A stretch of 64,000 nucleotides of DNA. Origin: Salinibacterium sp. dk2585. GTDB taxonomy: Bacteria; Actinomycetota; Actinomycetes; Actinomycetales; Microbacteriaceae. The stretch lies in assembly GCF_008001035.1 (NCBI RefSeq), contig NZ_CP042856.1, positions 806,001 to 870,000 on the forward strand, given 5' to 3'. The notes below the pieces were generated by a model, which was not told where the DNA came from, did no database searches, and worked only from the letters and a program-made list of their open reading frames with translations. This document shows, one piece after another, positions 35,436-44,272 of this stretch. Every line of letters starts with the position of its first letter. The first letter of the stretch is position 1. Both the position numbers and the translations under genes were made by a program.

Positions 35436-37586
35436 GTGCAGCCAGGGCAAGCAGATGTGATCCGCCCGGCTTCGCATCACATTGCCTCCTCGCAGTCGAT
35501 ACCGGCGAAGCGCGGGTTCCGCACCGACATTCAGGGGCTGCGAGCAGTCGCGGTGGCCCTCGTCGTGATCTATCACCTCTGGCCAAACCGGCTGAGCGGT
35601 GGCTATGTGGGCGTCGATGTCTTCTTCGTCATCTCCGGGTTCCTGATCACGTCGCATCTCCTTGACGAAGTGCAGCGGTCGGGCACTGTGGCGCTCGCCA
35701 CATTCTGGGCGCGGCGCATCCGTCGCCTCCTGCCAGCTGCGCTTCTGGTGCTCGCCGTTGCTTTGATGGCCACCGTCGTGTGGGCTCCAGATTCCCTCGT
35801 CGCGGGCGTATTGAGGGAGACCTCGGCGGCTGCGCTGTATGTCGTCAACTGGGTGCTGCTTTTCACCTCGGTCGACTACCTGCGTGGGGCAGGCGTGGAG
35901 TCGCCCGTACAACACTTCTGGTCACTCTCCGTCGAGGAGCAGTTCTACTTCGTCTGGCCAATGTTGATTGTGGGCGTGCTGCTGGTGCTGCGAGCAAGCG
36001 CTCGCCGGCGACGAGTAGAGATCGCGACTCGTCACCGGGTCGCCTCCGTGTTCGGGATGCTCGCGCTTGTGTTTGTTGCGAGCCTTCTGTACTCCGTGAT
36101 CCTCACCGCCTACTCGCAGCCCGCCGCATATTTCAGCACCCTCACTCGCACATGGGAGTTTGCCGCGGGTGGCCTGGCCGCCGCGGCGATGGTGCTGTGG
36201 CCCAGGCTCGAGAGCCGTCAGCGCACGAAGCTCGGCTCTGCCCTGGCTATCACCGCGGCCTGGGCGGGATTGATCGTCATCGTCTGGTCAGCATTCGCAC
36301 TCACCGACAGCTCGCCGTTCCCCGGCTGGGTCGCCCTCGCGCCGGTACTCGGGACAGTGCTCGTCTTGATCGCTGGGGGAGTGTCGGGGCGCCTTTCGTC
36401 GCACAACCTTCTTTCGGTCCTTCCCATGCAGAAGATCGGCGATTGGTCGTACTCGATCTACCTGTGGCACTGGCCGCTGATCTTCTTTGTGCCGTTCGCA
36501 TTCGACACCGTCCTGTCGGCGCCCGCGAAGGTCGGCATCGGTCTGGCAAGCGTTGCGCTCGCAGCGGCCACCAAGTGGCTGGTCGAAGACCCTGTGCGCA
36601 GGGCTCGCGGGATACGAACGTGGCACGCGTTCATCATTGCTCTCGTCGGCCCGGCCGTAATCGTGGCTTCGTCCTTCGCGGTTGTCGCGGCGGATCAGGC
36701 GCGATATGCCGCGACAGCGACGTGGGTTGAGGAACAGCTGAGCTCGGGAGCCGAGTGCTTCGGTGCCAAGGCGATGGCCCCGGGCGCGGACTGCGGTGAC
36801 CCGACTGCCCAATCCAGGGACCCGGATACCCGCTTCGCCGCAACAGATCTCGACCCAGAGTGGTGCGTGGCTGACTCTGACGCTGAGCTCGTCTCGTGTC
36901 AGTACGGCGAGTTGCAGGCACCTGCACGCACGATCGCTCTTGTCGGCGATTCACACGCTGCGGCCCTGGCTCCAGCTCTGCAAGACGCTGCTGACGATCT
37001 TGGCTGGCGCCTCGTCACCTACCTGAGGGTCGGATGCCCCGCCCTCTCAGAAGAGCCCATAGGCCTTCCAGGGCGAGCCGATTGGGAGCAACAGGCGTGC
37101 GCCGACTGGAGCGCCGAAGTTCAGCAGGCGCTCGTCTCCCGCGACGACATCGACACGGTCGTGTATTCGAACTTCTCGAGCCGCTATCACGACGGCCTCG
37201 TGCCGGAGCAGCAGCGTCTCTCGGCGCAGGAGATTGCGGCCACGTGGACCGAAGTCCGGGAGTCGGGCAAGCAGATCGTGCTGATCCGAGACGTTCCAGA
37301 CCCCCAGAGGATTAACATCCCCCTTTGTCTTTCCACGACATCAGATGCCGCCGAGTGCGCCACAAAGCGAGTCCAGGCGCTGCCCAACGATGAAGCGCTT
37401 CGCGCAGCGTCGCAGGCGGAGGTTCCCGTCGTGGACCTCTCGGAGCTTTTCTGTGACGAGGTCCTTTGCCATGCGGTGATCGGGGACGTCGTCGTCTATG
37501 CGGACGACAACCACATCAGCCGCACGTTCGCGCGCACCCTTTCGTCGTTCGTGGGGGCAGAGCTCGGACGGGTTACCGCGCCTTAG
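35436..37586 (+). CDS. Membrane O-acyltransferase with SGNH domain (OafA/YrhL type)
   Basis: Acetylates or acylates extracellular glycans. From GTG 35436 it has 716 residues. The first 390 form the acyltransferase-3 domain with about ten to eleven helices: FRTDIQGLRAVAVALVVIYH holds the conserved Arg and His, followed by GGYVGVDVFFVISGFLI and VEEQFYFVWPM. A linker leads to an extracellular SGNH-hydrolase-like domain with LVGDSHAAAL (Ser nucleophile block) and a late DDNHIS with the Asp-x2-His pair. It lies among rhamnose and wall-glycan genes, so the acceptor is probably that polymer. GC is slightly lower than in its neighbours. Confidence 0.9.
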   Translation: MQPGQADVIRPASHHIASSQSIPAKRGFRTDIQGLRAVAVALVVIYHLWPNRLSGGYVGVDVFFVISGFLITSHLLDEVQRSGTVALATFWARRIRRLLPAALLVLAVALMATVVWAPDSLVAGVLRETSAAALYVVNWVLLFTSVDYLRGAGVESPVQHFWSLSVEEQFYFVWPMLIVGVLLVLRASARRRRVEIATRHRVASVFGMLALVFVASLLYSVILTAYSQPAAYFSTLTRTWEFAAGGLAAAAMVLWPRLESRQRTKLGSALAITAAWAGLIVIVWSAFALTDSSPFPGWVALAPVLGTVLVLIAGGVSGRLSSHNLLSVLPMQKIGDWSYSIYLWHWPLIFFVPFAFDTVLSAPAKVGIGLASVALAAATKWLVEDPVRRARGIRTWHAFIIALVGPAVIVASSFAVVAADQARYAATATWVEEQLSSGAECFGAKAMAPGADCGDPTAQSRDPDTRFAATDLDPEWCVADSDAELVSCQYGELQAPARTIALVGDSHAAALAPALQDAADDLGWRLVTYLRVGCPALSEEPIGLPGRADWEQQACADWSAEVQQALVSRDDIDTVVYSNFSSRYHDGLVPEQQRLSAQEIAATWTEVRESGKQIVLIRDVPDPQRINIPLCLSTTSDAAECATKRVQALPNDEALRAASQAEVPVVDLSELFCDEVLCHAVIGDVVVYADDNHISRTFARTLSSFVGAELGRVTAP

Positions 37587-37589
37587 CGA

Positions 37590-38471
37590 TTACCTTTCGC
37601 GGGAGAGCCGACGCTTGATGAGGGCGGAACGCACGTTGAGCCCCACACGTAGCGCGAGCCGCACGGGCAGGAGGTGCGGGCCCGAGTACTTCTTGTCGAG
37701 AAAACGCCGGGCGCTCTCATGGTGCGCCTGGATCATGGCGCCCGAGTCTGACGTCGTCGAGTGGGCGCCCGTGTGCGTGACCACCGCGGCGGGCTCGTAG
37801 ACGTTGCGGTAGCCGTGCCGGCCCAGACGGTAGCCGAGGTCGACGTCCTCGAAGTACATGAAGAACTCGGGGTCGAAGCCGCCGACCTCTTCCCAGGCGG
37901 AGCGGCGCACGAGCAGGCAGGAGCCGGAGAGCCAGCCGGCGTCCGAACGCACGCTCGTGTTGACGGTGTCGTCGCGGTAGCGCCGTGTCCACGGGTTGCC
38001 GACCCAGAGGTTCGCGAAGAGGGCGTGTCCCACGCCCGTGCGGAGTGACGGCACAGCCCGGGCCGAGGGGTAAATGTCGCCCTCGGCGGTCAGTGTTGCA
38101 GGGCCGACAGCACCGATGCGGGCATCCTCATCGCCCGTCGCCACGAGGGTGTCGATTGCGTCGGCACTCATCACGAGGTCAGGGTTGCTCACGAGCACCC
38201 ATTCGACGGATGCATCGAGGTCCTTCACCGCAGCGTTGATCGCGGCGCCGTACCCGACATTCGTGGGGAGGGCGACATGACGGGCGCCGTGTTGCGCAAC
38301 CAGCGCCCCGACATCCTCTGGTCCGTTGGCCTTATTGTCTGCCACGACGACCTCGATGTCACCGGTGACCGCCGCCGGAATCGAGTCAAGGAAGGCTGGG
38401 AGCACATCGCCCGAGCCGTAGCTCACCGTGACGACGGCGACTCGGGGTCGGGGGGAGGGCGAGGTGGACAT
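37590..38471 (-). CDS. wbbL: Rhamnosyltransferase, WbbL type (glycosyltransferase family 2)
   Basis: 293 residues, GT-A fold. VAVVTVSYGSGDVLP opens the domain; the Asp pair VSNPDLVM binds the nucleotide-sugar metal; WLSGSCLLVRRSAWEEVGGFDPEFFMYFEDVDLGYRL is the acceptor and catalytic-base region (cited in part, key residues W, GS and ED). In mycobacteria WbbL adds rhamnose to GlcNAc-diphospho-decaprenol, starting the linker to arabinogalactan. Here it would use dTDP-rhamnose made by the Rml enzymes. Convergent with the acyltransferase gene, with a 3-bp gap. Confidence 0.85.
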   Translation of the reverse strand: MSTSPSPRPRVAVVTVSYGSGDVLPAFLDSIPAAVTGDIEVVVADNKANGPEDVGALVAQHGARHVALPTNVGYGAAINAAVKDLDASVEWVLVSNPDLVMSADAIDTLVATGDEDARIGAVGPATLTAEGDIYPSARAVPSLRTGVGHALFANLWVGNPWTRRYRDDTVNTSVRSDAGWLSGSCLLVRRSAWEEVGGFDPEFFMYFEDVDLGYRLGRHGYRNVYEPAAVVTHTGAHSTTSDSGAMIQAHHESARRFLDKKYSGPHLLPVRLALRVGLNVRSALIKRRLSRER

Positions 38472-38480
38472 GACCGACCC

Positions 38481-38486
38481 ATCCTA
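38481..38486 (-). promoter_or_regulatory. Candidate -10 elements in the wbbL/exporter divergent gap
   Basis: Minus-strand TAGGAT lies 9 nt before the wbbL ATG. On the plus strand TAGATT at 38511-38516 would start a transcript about 30 nt before the exporter permease ATG 38553. The whole gap is 81 bp. Confidence 0.4.
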
Positions 38487-38552
38487 GACGGCCCCACGGT
38501 TGGCTTAGGCTAGATTGTTCGATGGCCGACCCGGGCCCTCAAGTGGGGATGC

Positions 38553-39389
38553 ATGAACTATCTGAAGGAGATCCTCGCCTCTCGCGAGCTACTCATCAAC
38601 CTCACGATGCGCGAGGTGAAGGGCAAATACAAGCGCACCGTGTTCGGTCAGCTGTGGTCGCTCGCGAACCCCCTCGCGTTGATGCTGATCTACACGTTCG
38701 TGTTCTCCTTCATCTTCCGCGTCAAGCTGGAGCCGGGAGACCCCAGCGGCCTCGATGTCTTTGCCATCTGGTTGCTCTGCGGCCTCCTGCCGTGGATCTT
38801 CTTCGCCAACGTGCTCAACAACGGCATCACTTCACTCGTCTCGAATGCTGGCCTCATTCAGAAAGTGGCGTTCAGCCGAGTCGTGCTCCCGCTCTCGCAG
38901 GTCGCATCCGCCGCCTACAACTGGATGTTCGAGATCGCCGTGCTCGTCGTCGTGCTGAGCATCCTCGGCGCCTTCGTGCTGCCATGGATCCCGCTCGTCA
39001 TCGTCGCGATGGTGCTGCTCGCGGTCTTCGCCGCCGGGCTCGCGCTCATGCTGGCGATCGCCAACGTCTATTTCCGAGACACCCAGTGGTTCCTCTCGAT
39101 CGTGCTGCAGCTCTGGATGTATCTGAGCCCCGTCATCTACCCGGTCTCGCTGGTAGAGGACGCTTCGAAGGGGGTCGGGGGAATCTGGGGAACGTCCATC
39201 ACGATCCTCGACCTGTATCACCTGAACCCCATGGTGTACTTCCTGGAGCTGTTCCGGAACCTGCTCTATGACAACCGATGGCCAGACCCGATGACGTGGC
39301 TCATCTGCCTGGCATGGGCTGTGGGAGCGTTCGTCGTTGGCCTGTGGGTGTTCCGGCGCAATGAGAAGAATCTCGCGGAGGCGCTATGA
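38553..39389 (+). CDS. tagG: Polysaccharide ABC exporter permease (Wzm/TagG type)
   Basis: 278 residues with about six transmembrane helices of the ABC-2 family; VKGKYKRTVFGQLWSLANPL near the N-terminus and the helix pair around AIANVYFRDTQWF are typical of O-antigen and teichoic-acid exporters. With the ATPase encoded next (4-bp overlap) it would flip a completed lipid-linked glycan to the outside. Rml genes flank it, so a rhamnose-containing polymer is the likely cargo. Confidence 0.92.
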   Translation: MNYLKEILASRELLINLTMREVKGKYKRTVFGQLWSLANPLALMLIYTFVFSFIFRVKLEPGDPSGLDVFAIWLLCGLLPWIFFANVLNNGITSLVSNAGLIQKVAFSRVVLPLSQVASAAYNWMFEIAVLVVVLSILGAFVLPWIPLVIVAMVLLAVFAAGLALMLAIANVYFRDTQWFLSIVLQLWMYLSPVIYPVSLVEDASKGVGGIWGTSITILDLYHLNPMVYFLELFRNLLYDNRWPDPMTWLICLAWAVGAFVVGLWVFRRNEKNLAEAL

Positions 39390-40120
39390 GTGATGTCGCA
39401 GTCGCTGTCGACCATGTCAGCAAGAGCTTCCGGATGTACCACGAGCGCAACCAGACGCTGAAGGCCGCCATCATGCGTGGCCGCACCTCAGTGCACGAGG
39501 ACTTCTGGGCCCTCAAGGACGTCAGCTTCGACGTGCCGGAGGGCTCGACCTTCGGATTGATCGGCAGCAACGGTTCGGGCAAATCGACGCTGCTCAAGTG
39601 CCTCGCCAAGATCTATTACCCCAACGAGGGCACGATCACGCACTACGGCAAGCTCGCGGCCATGCTGGAGGTCGGTTCGGGCTTCCACCATGAGCTCTCC
39701 GGTCGCGAGAACATCTACCTCAACGGTTCGATCCTCGGGATGTCGCGCAAGGAGATCGACCGCAAGTTCGACGAGATCGTAGCCTTCTCCGGCGTCGAGC
39801 AGTTCATCGACCAGCCCGTCAAGAACTATTCCTCGGGAATGTACGTTCGCCTTGGGTTCTCCGTCGCGATCAACGTCGACCCCGACATCCTCGTCGTCGA
39901 CGAGGTGCTCGCGGTCGGTGATGCGGAGTTCCAGAAGAAGTGCTTCGACAAGTTCGCGGAGTTCAAGCGCGCGGGCAAGACGGTGATCCTCGTGAGCCAC
40001 TCCATGGACTCAGTGCGCTCCATGTGTGACCATGCCGCATGGCTCAATAAGGGCACGCTGAAGGCGGTAGGCGAAGCCGCTCCGACGATCGCGGCCTACG
40101 AGGCGTCGCTCAACAACTGA
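39386..40120 (+). CDS. tagH: Polysaccharide ABC exporter ATPase (Wzt/TagH type)
   Basis: 244 residues with a single ATPase domain: Walker A GSNGSGKST at residues 60-67, a diverged signature KNYSSGMYVRLGFSVA, and Walker B ILVVDEVLAVGD. Long N-terminal stretch of about 45 residues before the core, as in TagH. It lacks the C-terminal carbohydrate-recognition domain of some Wzt proteins, so export should not depend on a cap on the chain end. Coupled to the permease gene. Confidence 0.92.
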   Translation: MSDVAVAVDHVSKSFRMYHERNQTLKAAIMRGRTSVHEDFWALKDVSFDVPEGSTFGLIGSNGSGKSTLLKCLAKIYYPNEGTITHYGKLAAMLEVGSGFHHELSGRENIYLNGSILGMSRKEIDRKFDEIVAFSGVEQFIDQPVKNYSSGMYVRLGFSVAINVDPDILVVDEVLAVGDAEFQKKCFDKFAEFKRAGKTVILVSHSMDSVRSMCDHAAWLNKGTLKAVGEAAPTIAAYEASLNN

Positions 40121-40181
40121 GCGAATTGAGCTCGCTGCTCGCGGATTAAGCCTGTCGAAATCTCTCCAAGCCGCCTCTGGG

Positions 40182-40187
40182 TAGGAT
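40182..40187 (+). promoter_or_regulatory. Candidate -10 element TAGGAT of rmlCA
   Basis: TAGGAT is followed by 6 nt and GTG 40194. No ribosome-binding site is seen. Confidence 0.5.
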
Positions 40188-40193
40188 CGTCGG

Positions 40194-40805
40194 GTGCAGA
40201 TCCGAGAACTCTCCGTGCCCGACTCCTACGAGATCACCCCCAAGCAGTTCGGCGATGACAGGGGTGTGTTCCTCGAGTGGTATCGCTTCGATCGACTTGA
40301 GGAGGCCATCGGTCATCCCATCGACCTTCGGCAGGCCAACACCTCGGTCTCCAAGCGCGGGGTCGTTCGCGGCATCCATTTCGCAGATGTGCCGCGCGGC
40401 CAGGCGAAGTACGTGACAGCCACCCACGGGGCCGTGCTCGACTACGTGATCGACATCCGTGTGGGGTCGCCGACGTTCGGGCAGTGGGATTCGGTGTTGC
40501 TCGACGACAAGGACCGCCGCGCCATCTACATCGCGGAGGGCCTCGGTCACTGTTTCGTTGCGTTGACGGATAACGCGACCGTGAGCTATCTCGTGAGCGA
40601 CGTGTTCAACCCGAGCAAGGAGCACGGCATCAACCCGCTCGACGAGCAGGTCGGCCTGGTGTTCCCGCCTGAGGCGGGGGAGCTCCTCCTGTCGCCCAAG
40701 GACACGGATGCCCCAACCCTCGCCCAGGCGGCCGAACAGGGGCTGCTGCCCCAGTACGACGACATCCGTCGCTACTACGACCTCCTCAACCAGAAGGACG
40801 CCTGA
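40194..40805 (+). CDS. rmlC: dTDP-4-dehydrorhamnose 3,5-epimerase
   Basis: Third step of dTDP-rhamnose synthesis. 203 residues of the cupin fold, with [16 protein letters not shown] containing the catalytic His, [17 protein letters not shown], and [12 protein letters not shown] start supported by the TAGGAT element 6 nt upstream. It overlaps rmlA by one base (TGATG). The length is near the upper end for the family. Confidence 0.95.
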   Translation: MQIRELSVPDSYEITPKQFGDDRGVFLEWYRFDRLEEAIGHPIDLRQANTSVSKRGVVRGIHFADVPRGQAKYVTATHGAVLDYVIDIRVGSPTFGQWDSVLLDDKDRRAIYIAEGLGHCFVALTDNATVSYLVSDVFNPSKEHGINPLDEQVGLVFPPEAGELLLSPKDTDAPTLAQAAEQGLLPQYDDIRRYYDLLNQKDA

Positions 40806-41677
40806 TGCGCGGAATCATTCTCGCCGGCGGCTCCGGCACCCGGCTCTGGCCGATTACCAAGGGCATCTCGAAGCAGCTCATGCCGATCTTCGACAAGCCG
40901 ATGATCTATTACCCGCTGTCGACGCTCATGATGGCGGGCATCAACGAGATCCTCATCATCACGACGCCCGAGTACAACGCGCAGTTCAAGGCGCTCCTCG
41001 GCGATGGCAGTGACCTGGGCATCCGTCTCGAGTATGCCGTCCAGCCCTCGCCGGATGGTCTCGCGCAGGCCTTCATCATCGGCGAGGAGTTCATCGGCGA
41101 CGAGAGCGTGGCCCTCGTGCTCGGTGACAACATCTTCCATGGAGCTGGGCTCGGCTCGTCGCTGCGCACTCACGGCGAGGTTGAGGGCGGCCTGATCTTC
41201 GCCTACCACGTGTCGAACCCGACGGCGTATGGCGTCGTCGAGTTTGACGACAACATGAAGGCCGTCTCAATCGAGGAGAAGCCGGCGAAGCCGAAGAGCA
41301 ACTATGCCGTGCCGGGCCTCTACTTCTACGACAACGACGTGGTCGAGATCGCGAAGACGATCGAGCCGAGCGCACGCGGCGAACTCGAGATCTCGACCGT
41401 CAACGAGCGCTACCTCGAGGCGGGCAAACTGCAGGTGCAAATGCTCGACCGGGGTACAGCGTGGCTCGACACGGGCACCTTCGAGTCGATGATGCAGGCC
41501 TCCGAGTATGTGCGCGTGATTGAAGACCGCCAGGGCTTCAAGATCGGATGCATCGAGGAAATCGCCTGGCGCGCCGGCTGGATCGACGATGCGCAGTTGC
41601 GGGCGCTGGGGGAGTCGCTCGTGAAGAGTGGCTACGGCACGTACCTGCTGGGTCTGCTCGGCGAAAACGACGCGTAG
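40805..41677 (+). CDS. rmlA: Glucose-1-phosphate thymidylyltransferase
   Basis: First step of dTDP-rhamnose synthesis. 290 residues with the nucleotide loop [27 protein letters not shown] with the metal-binding Asp, and [20 protein letters not shown] (cited key residues EKP and GLYFYD). Coupled to rmlC. All four Rml enzymes are thus encoded in this window, in two places. Confidence 0.95.
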   Translation: MRGIILAGGSGTRLWPITKGISKQLMPIFDKPMIYYPLSTLMMAGINEILIITTPEYNAQFKALLGDGSDLGIRLEYAVQPSPDGLAQAFIIGEEFIGDESVALVLGDNIFHGAGLGSSLRTHGEVEGGLIFAYHVSNPTAYGVVEFDDNMKAVSIEEKPAKPKSNYAVPGLYFYDNDVVEIAKTIEPSARGELEISTVNERYLEAGKLQVQMLDRGTAWLDTGTFESMMQASEYVRVIEDRQGFKIGCIEEIAWRAGWIDDAQLRALGESLVKSGYGTYLLGLLGENDA

Positions 41678-41687
41678 GCCCACTGCT

Positions 41688-42554
41688 GTGCCGCGAGTGC
41701 TTCGGACGCTGCGACGCGCGGCGAGGGCCGCCGCTCGGCGTCTCTGGGTCGCTGAAGGGGTCCAGCAGTGCGGAGAGCCGCTGAGTCCGGAGATCCGCGC
41801 TCGATTCGTCGCCCTCGGGCTGACGAGCGATGAGCTCGACGCCCTTGACCTGCGCGAGGCGAGCATCCGGTATCCGGAGGGCTGGCGAGATCGGGGCAAT
41901 CGTATCTACCTCGCCGCTGGAGTGGGGCTCAACCCCGAGTTCGTCACTGCCAGCGCGGAACTCGGCGGTCTGTCGGGGGTCGCCATCGTGCTCGGGAGTC
42001 CCATCGACGGGCTCGCGGTCCTCGGCATCCACGGAGACGACGCATCTGTCTTCATTGGGCCCGAGTGTTGGCTGCCAAGCGCCCAGGTGCACTGTGGCGG
42101 CGGTTCTTCGGTCGTGTTGCGGCGACTCGTTACCTGTACGTTTGCGGGGCACCTTGACGCGCGCAACGGCGGCGCGATTTTCGCCGATACCGACCAGCTG
42201 TGGGCCTCGAGGGTTTACATTGCGACCGATGACATGCACTCGCTCCTCGACGCCGAAACGGGTGCCCGCCTGAACCCCCGTGGGGGAAGGATACGACTGG
42301 CTCGGCATGTGTGGCTTGGTCAGGAATCCGTCGTTCTGGGCGGTGCACACATCGCGGAAGACTCCGTCGTGGGAATGCGCTCTATGGTGCGCGCGGGCTC
42401 CTATCCCGAGGGTTCGGTGCTCGTCGGGACGCCGGCTCGAATCGCGCGAACGGGCGTCACTTGGTCGCGCGAGGATGTCACGGGAATCGCTGACTATCCG
42501 CGCCCTGCCGGGCGTGTCGCGCCGAATGCGGCCGTAGACAATTCAGTCCGTTAG
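41688..42554 (+). CDS. Left-handed beta-helix acyltransferase (hexapeptide family)
   Basis: 288 residues from GTG 41688, 10 bp after rmlA. The N-terminal third is basic and unlike known domains. The C-terminal part shows hexapeptide turns: HVWLGQESVVLGG, AHIAEDSVVGMRSMVRAG, then VLVGTPARIARTG, typical of sugar O-acetyltransferases, with a DMHSLLD segment that may carry the active His. It could acetylate a sugar of the wall glycan. The frame is open upstream of 41688 within rmlA, but the family pattern does not need it. The TAG stop forms part of a -10-like TAGCCT for the next gene. Confidence 0.75.
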   Translation: MPRVLRTLRRAARAAARRLWVAEGVQQCGEPLSPEIRARFVALGLTSDELDALDLREASIRYPEGWRDRGNRIYLAAGVGLNPEFVTASAELGGLSGVAIVLGSPIDGLAVLGIHGDDASVFIGPECWLPSAQVHCGGGSSVVLRRLVTCTFAGHLDARNGGAIFADTDQLWASRVYIATDDMHSLLDAETGARLNPRGGRIRLARHVWLGQESVVLGGAHIAEDSVVGMRSMVRAGSYPEGSVLVGTPARIARTGVTWSREDVTGIADYPRPAGRVAPNAAVDNSVR

Positions 42555-42600
42555 CCTGTTGAACGGTGTCGATCGGGCGGCACAGTTGGGGTCGGTTCTG

Positions 42601-44259
42601 ATGCGTGTGTTTGTTCGCGGAATTTGTTCGCGGGTCGTGGCGGGAACTCTGGCGGTCATGGTTGTCGCCACGGGCATGATTGCGGTGCCTGCCGTCGTGG
42701 CGCCCGAGGCGGCGGAGGCGGCGGACGCGCGCCTCTTCGACCCCGGTCACATCATCAGCGACGACAACTTCTTCAACGGCGCTGCCATGACGGAGGCGCA
42801 GATCCAGAGCTTCCTGAACACGATGGCTCCGGGTGCCTGCGGGCCCAACAACTGCCTGAAGCAGTACGCACAGGCGACCTCGAACAAGCCTCAGCACTAT
42901 TCCGATACTGCAGGTGCAGTGCAGTGCACCGCCTATGCGGGTGCCGCGAGTGAGTCAGCTGCCAGGATCATCTTCAAGGTGCAGCGTGCCTGCGGAATCA
43001 GCGCAAAGGTCATCCTCGTCACCCTCCAAAAGGAACGTGGTCTCGTGACCAAGACGAGCCCCATTCCCGCCGACTTCACCGTCGCCATGGGGATGGGGTG
43101 CCCCGACACGGCAGCGTGCGACGTGAATTACTACGGATTCTTCAACCAGGTCTGGTCGGCCGCCAAGCAGTTCAAGACCTACCGCGCCGCGCCGAACTAC
43201 TTCAAGCACCGTGCGGGCGCGACAGTCGACCTGCTCTTCCACCCCAATGCAGCGTGCGGCTCGACTCGCACCCTGATCCGGAACGCTGCCACCGCGGCCC
43301 TGTACAACTACACGCCGTACCAGCCGAACGCGGCGGCCCTGGCGAATCTCGGGGGCACAGGAGACGCCTGCTCGTCCTACGGCAACCGCAACTTCTTTCG
43401 CGACTACACCGACTGGTTTGGCAGCCCTATTAGTCCGGCGGCCCCGGCAGGGTCCCTGGATTCGGTGGCAGCTGCCGGCGCTGAGAGCATCCGTGTGCGT
43501 GGCTGGACGTTTACAGGGGGCAAGACCCAGCCGATCTCGATCCACGTTTATGTGGACGGAAAGTTCACGACGAGTGCGAATGCAGATAGTCCTCGCAGTG
43601 ATGTTGCAGCCGCGTACCCCTTCCAGGGCCAGAACCATGGCTTCGATCACACCTTTGCGGTGCCGGCAGGCAGTCGGAACGTCTGTGTATACGGCCTTGA
43701 TTCGTTGTCAGGCGGCAATGCTCTGCTTGCCTGTCGAACAGTCTTGGTGCCTCCGAAGGAGCCGGCCGCAAGCGATTCAGCTGCCGTGTACCGCTTCTGG
43801 AGCGACGCATACAACGGGCATTTTTACACGCGCAGCGTTGCGGAGCGGAACAAGCTGATCACACAGCAAGCGTCGACATGGACGTATGAAGGGCCGATGT
43901 TCGGCGCGTTCGGAACTCAGGTCCCGGGCACTGTGCCAGCGTTCCGTTTCTGGAGCGCGACATACAACGGGCACTTCTACACCACTAGTGCGGCCGAGAG
44001 GGACAGGGTGATCGCCAACTATCCGGATCACATCTGGAAGTACGAAACGATTGCCTTTTACGTCTACCCCGCCAGCACGACCACCGCGGGTACGCGGCCA
44101 GTGGCTCGTTTCTGGAGTCCCGTTTACCAGCGCCACTTCTACACGGCGAGCGCCAACGAGGCGCAGAAACTGAGGACCCACTCTGCCGACGTCTGGACCT
44201 ACGAGATGGATCCCTTCCGGGTGCCGGTCGCTGTGCCGAACGCCGCGCCCGTGCCTTAG
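42601..44259 (+). CDS. Secreted protein with lysozyme-like domain and three HFYT (DUF5648-like) repeats
   Basis: 552 residues. A signal peptide (hydrophobic core about residues 12-30, Ala-rich cleavage region) is followed by a domain starting LFDPGHIISDDNFF with VILVTLQKERGLVT, where the Glu sits as in lysozyme-like glycosidases, and paired cysteines (GCPDTAACDVNYYGFF). A beta-rich module follows (RVRGWTF, IHVYVDGKF). The C-terminus has three repeats of 46-50 residues, each with RFWS..Y..HFYT and W.YE; this unit is often seen in secreted actinobacterial and bacterial surface proteins. A wall-hydrolase or adhesin role is inferred, not shown. Confidence 0.7.
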   Translation: MRVFVRGICSRVVAGTLAVMVVATGMIAVPAVVAPEAAEAADARLFDPGHIISDDNFFNGAAMTEAQIQSFLNTMAPGACGPNNCLKQYAQATSNKPQHYSDTAGAVQCTAYAGAASESAARIIFKVQRACGISAKVILVTLQKERGLVTKTSPIPADFTVAMGMGCPDTAACDVNYYGFFNQVWSAAKQFKTYRAAPNYFKHRAGATVDLLFHPNAACGSTRTLIRNAATAALYNYTPYQPNAAALANLGGTGDACSSYGNRNFFRDYTDWFGSPISPAAPAGSLDSVAAAGAESIRVRGWTFTGGKTQPISIHVYVDGKFTTSANADSPRSDVAAAYPFQGQNHGFDHTFAVPAGSRNVCVYGLDSLSGGNALLACRTVLVPPKEPAASDSAAVYRFWSDAYNGHFYTRSVAERNKLITQQASTWTYEGPMFGAFGTQVPGTVPAFRFWSATYNGHFYTTSAAERDRVIANYPDHIWKYETIAFYVYPASTTTAGTRPVARFWSPVYQRHFYTASANEAQKLRTHSADVWTYEMDPFRVPVAVPNAAPVP

Positions 44260-44272
44260 CCGCGGCAGGCGC

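Noticed and set aside
38522-39271. An alternative frame starting 6 nt after TAGATT, inside the exporter permease gene.
   Set aside because: The +3 frame has the clear ABC-2 permease pattern; the alternative translation is Arg/Pro-rich without domains.
40125-40165. TTGAGCTCGCTGCTCG followed by AAGCCTGTCGAAATC, recalling one arm of the interspersed repeat at 7649.
   Set aside because: No matching second arm and many mismatches; too weak to annotate.
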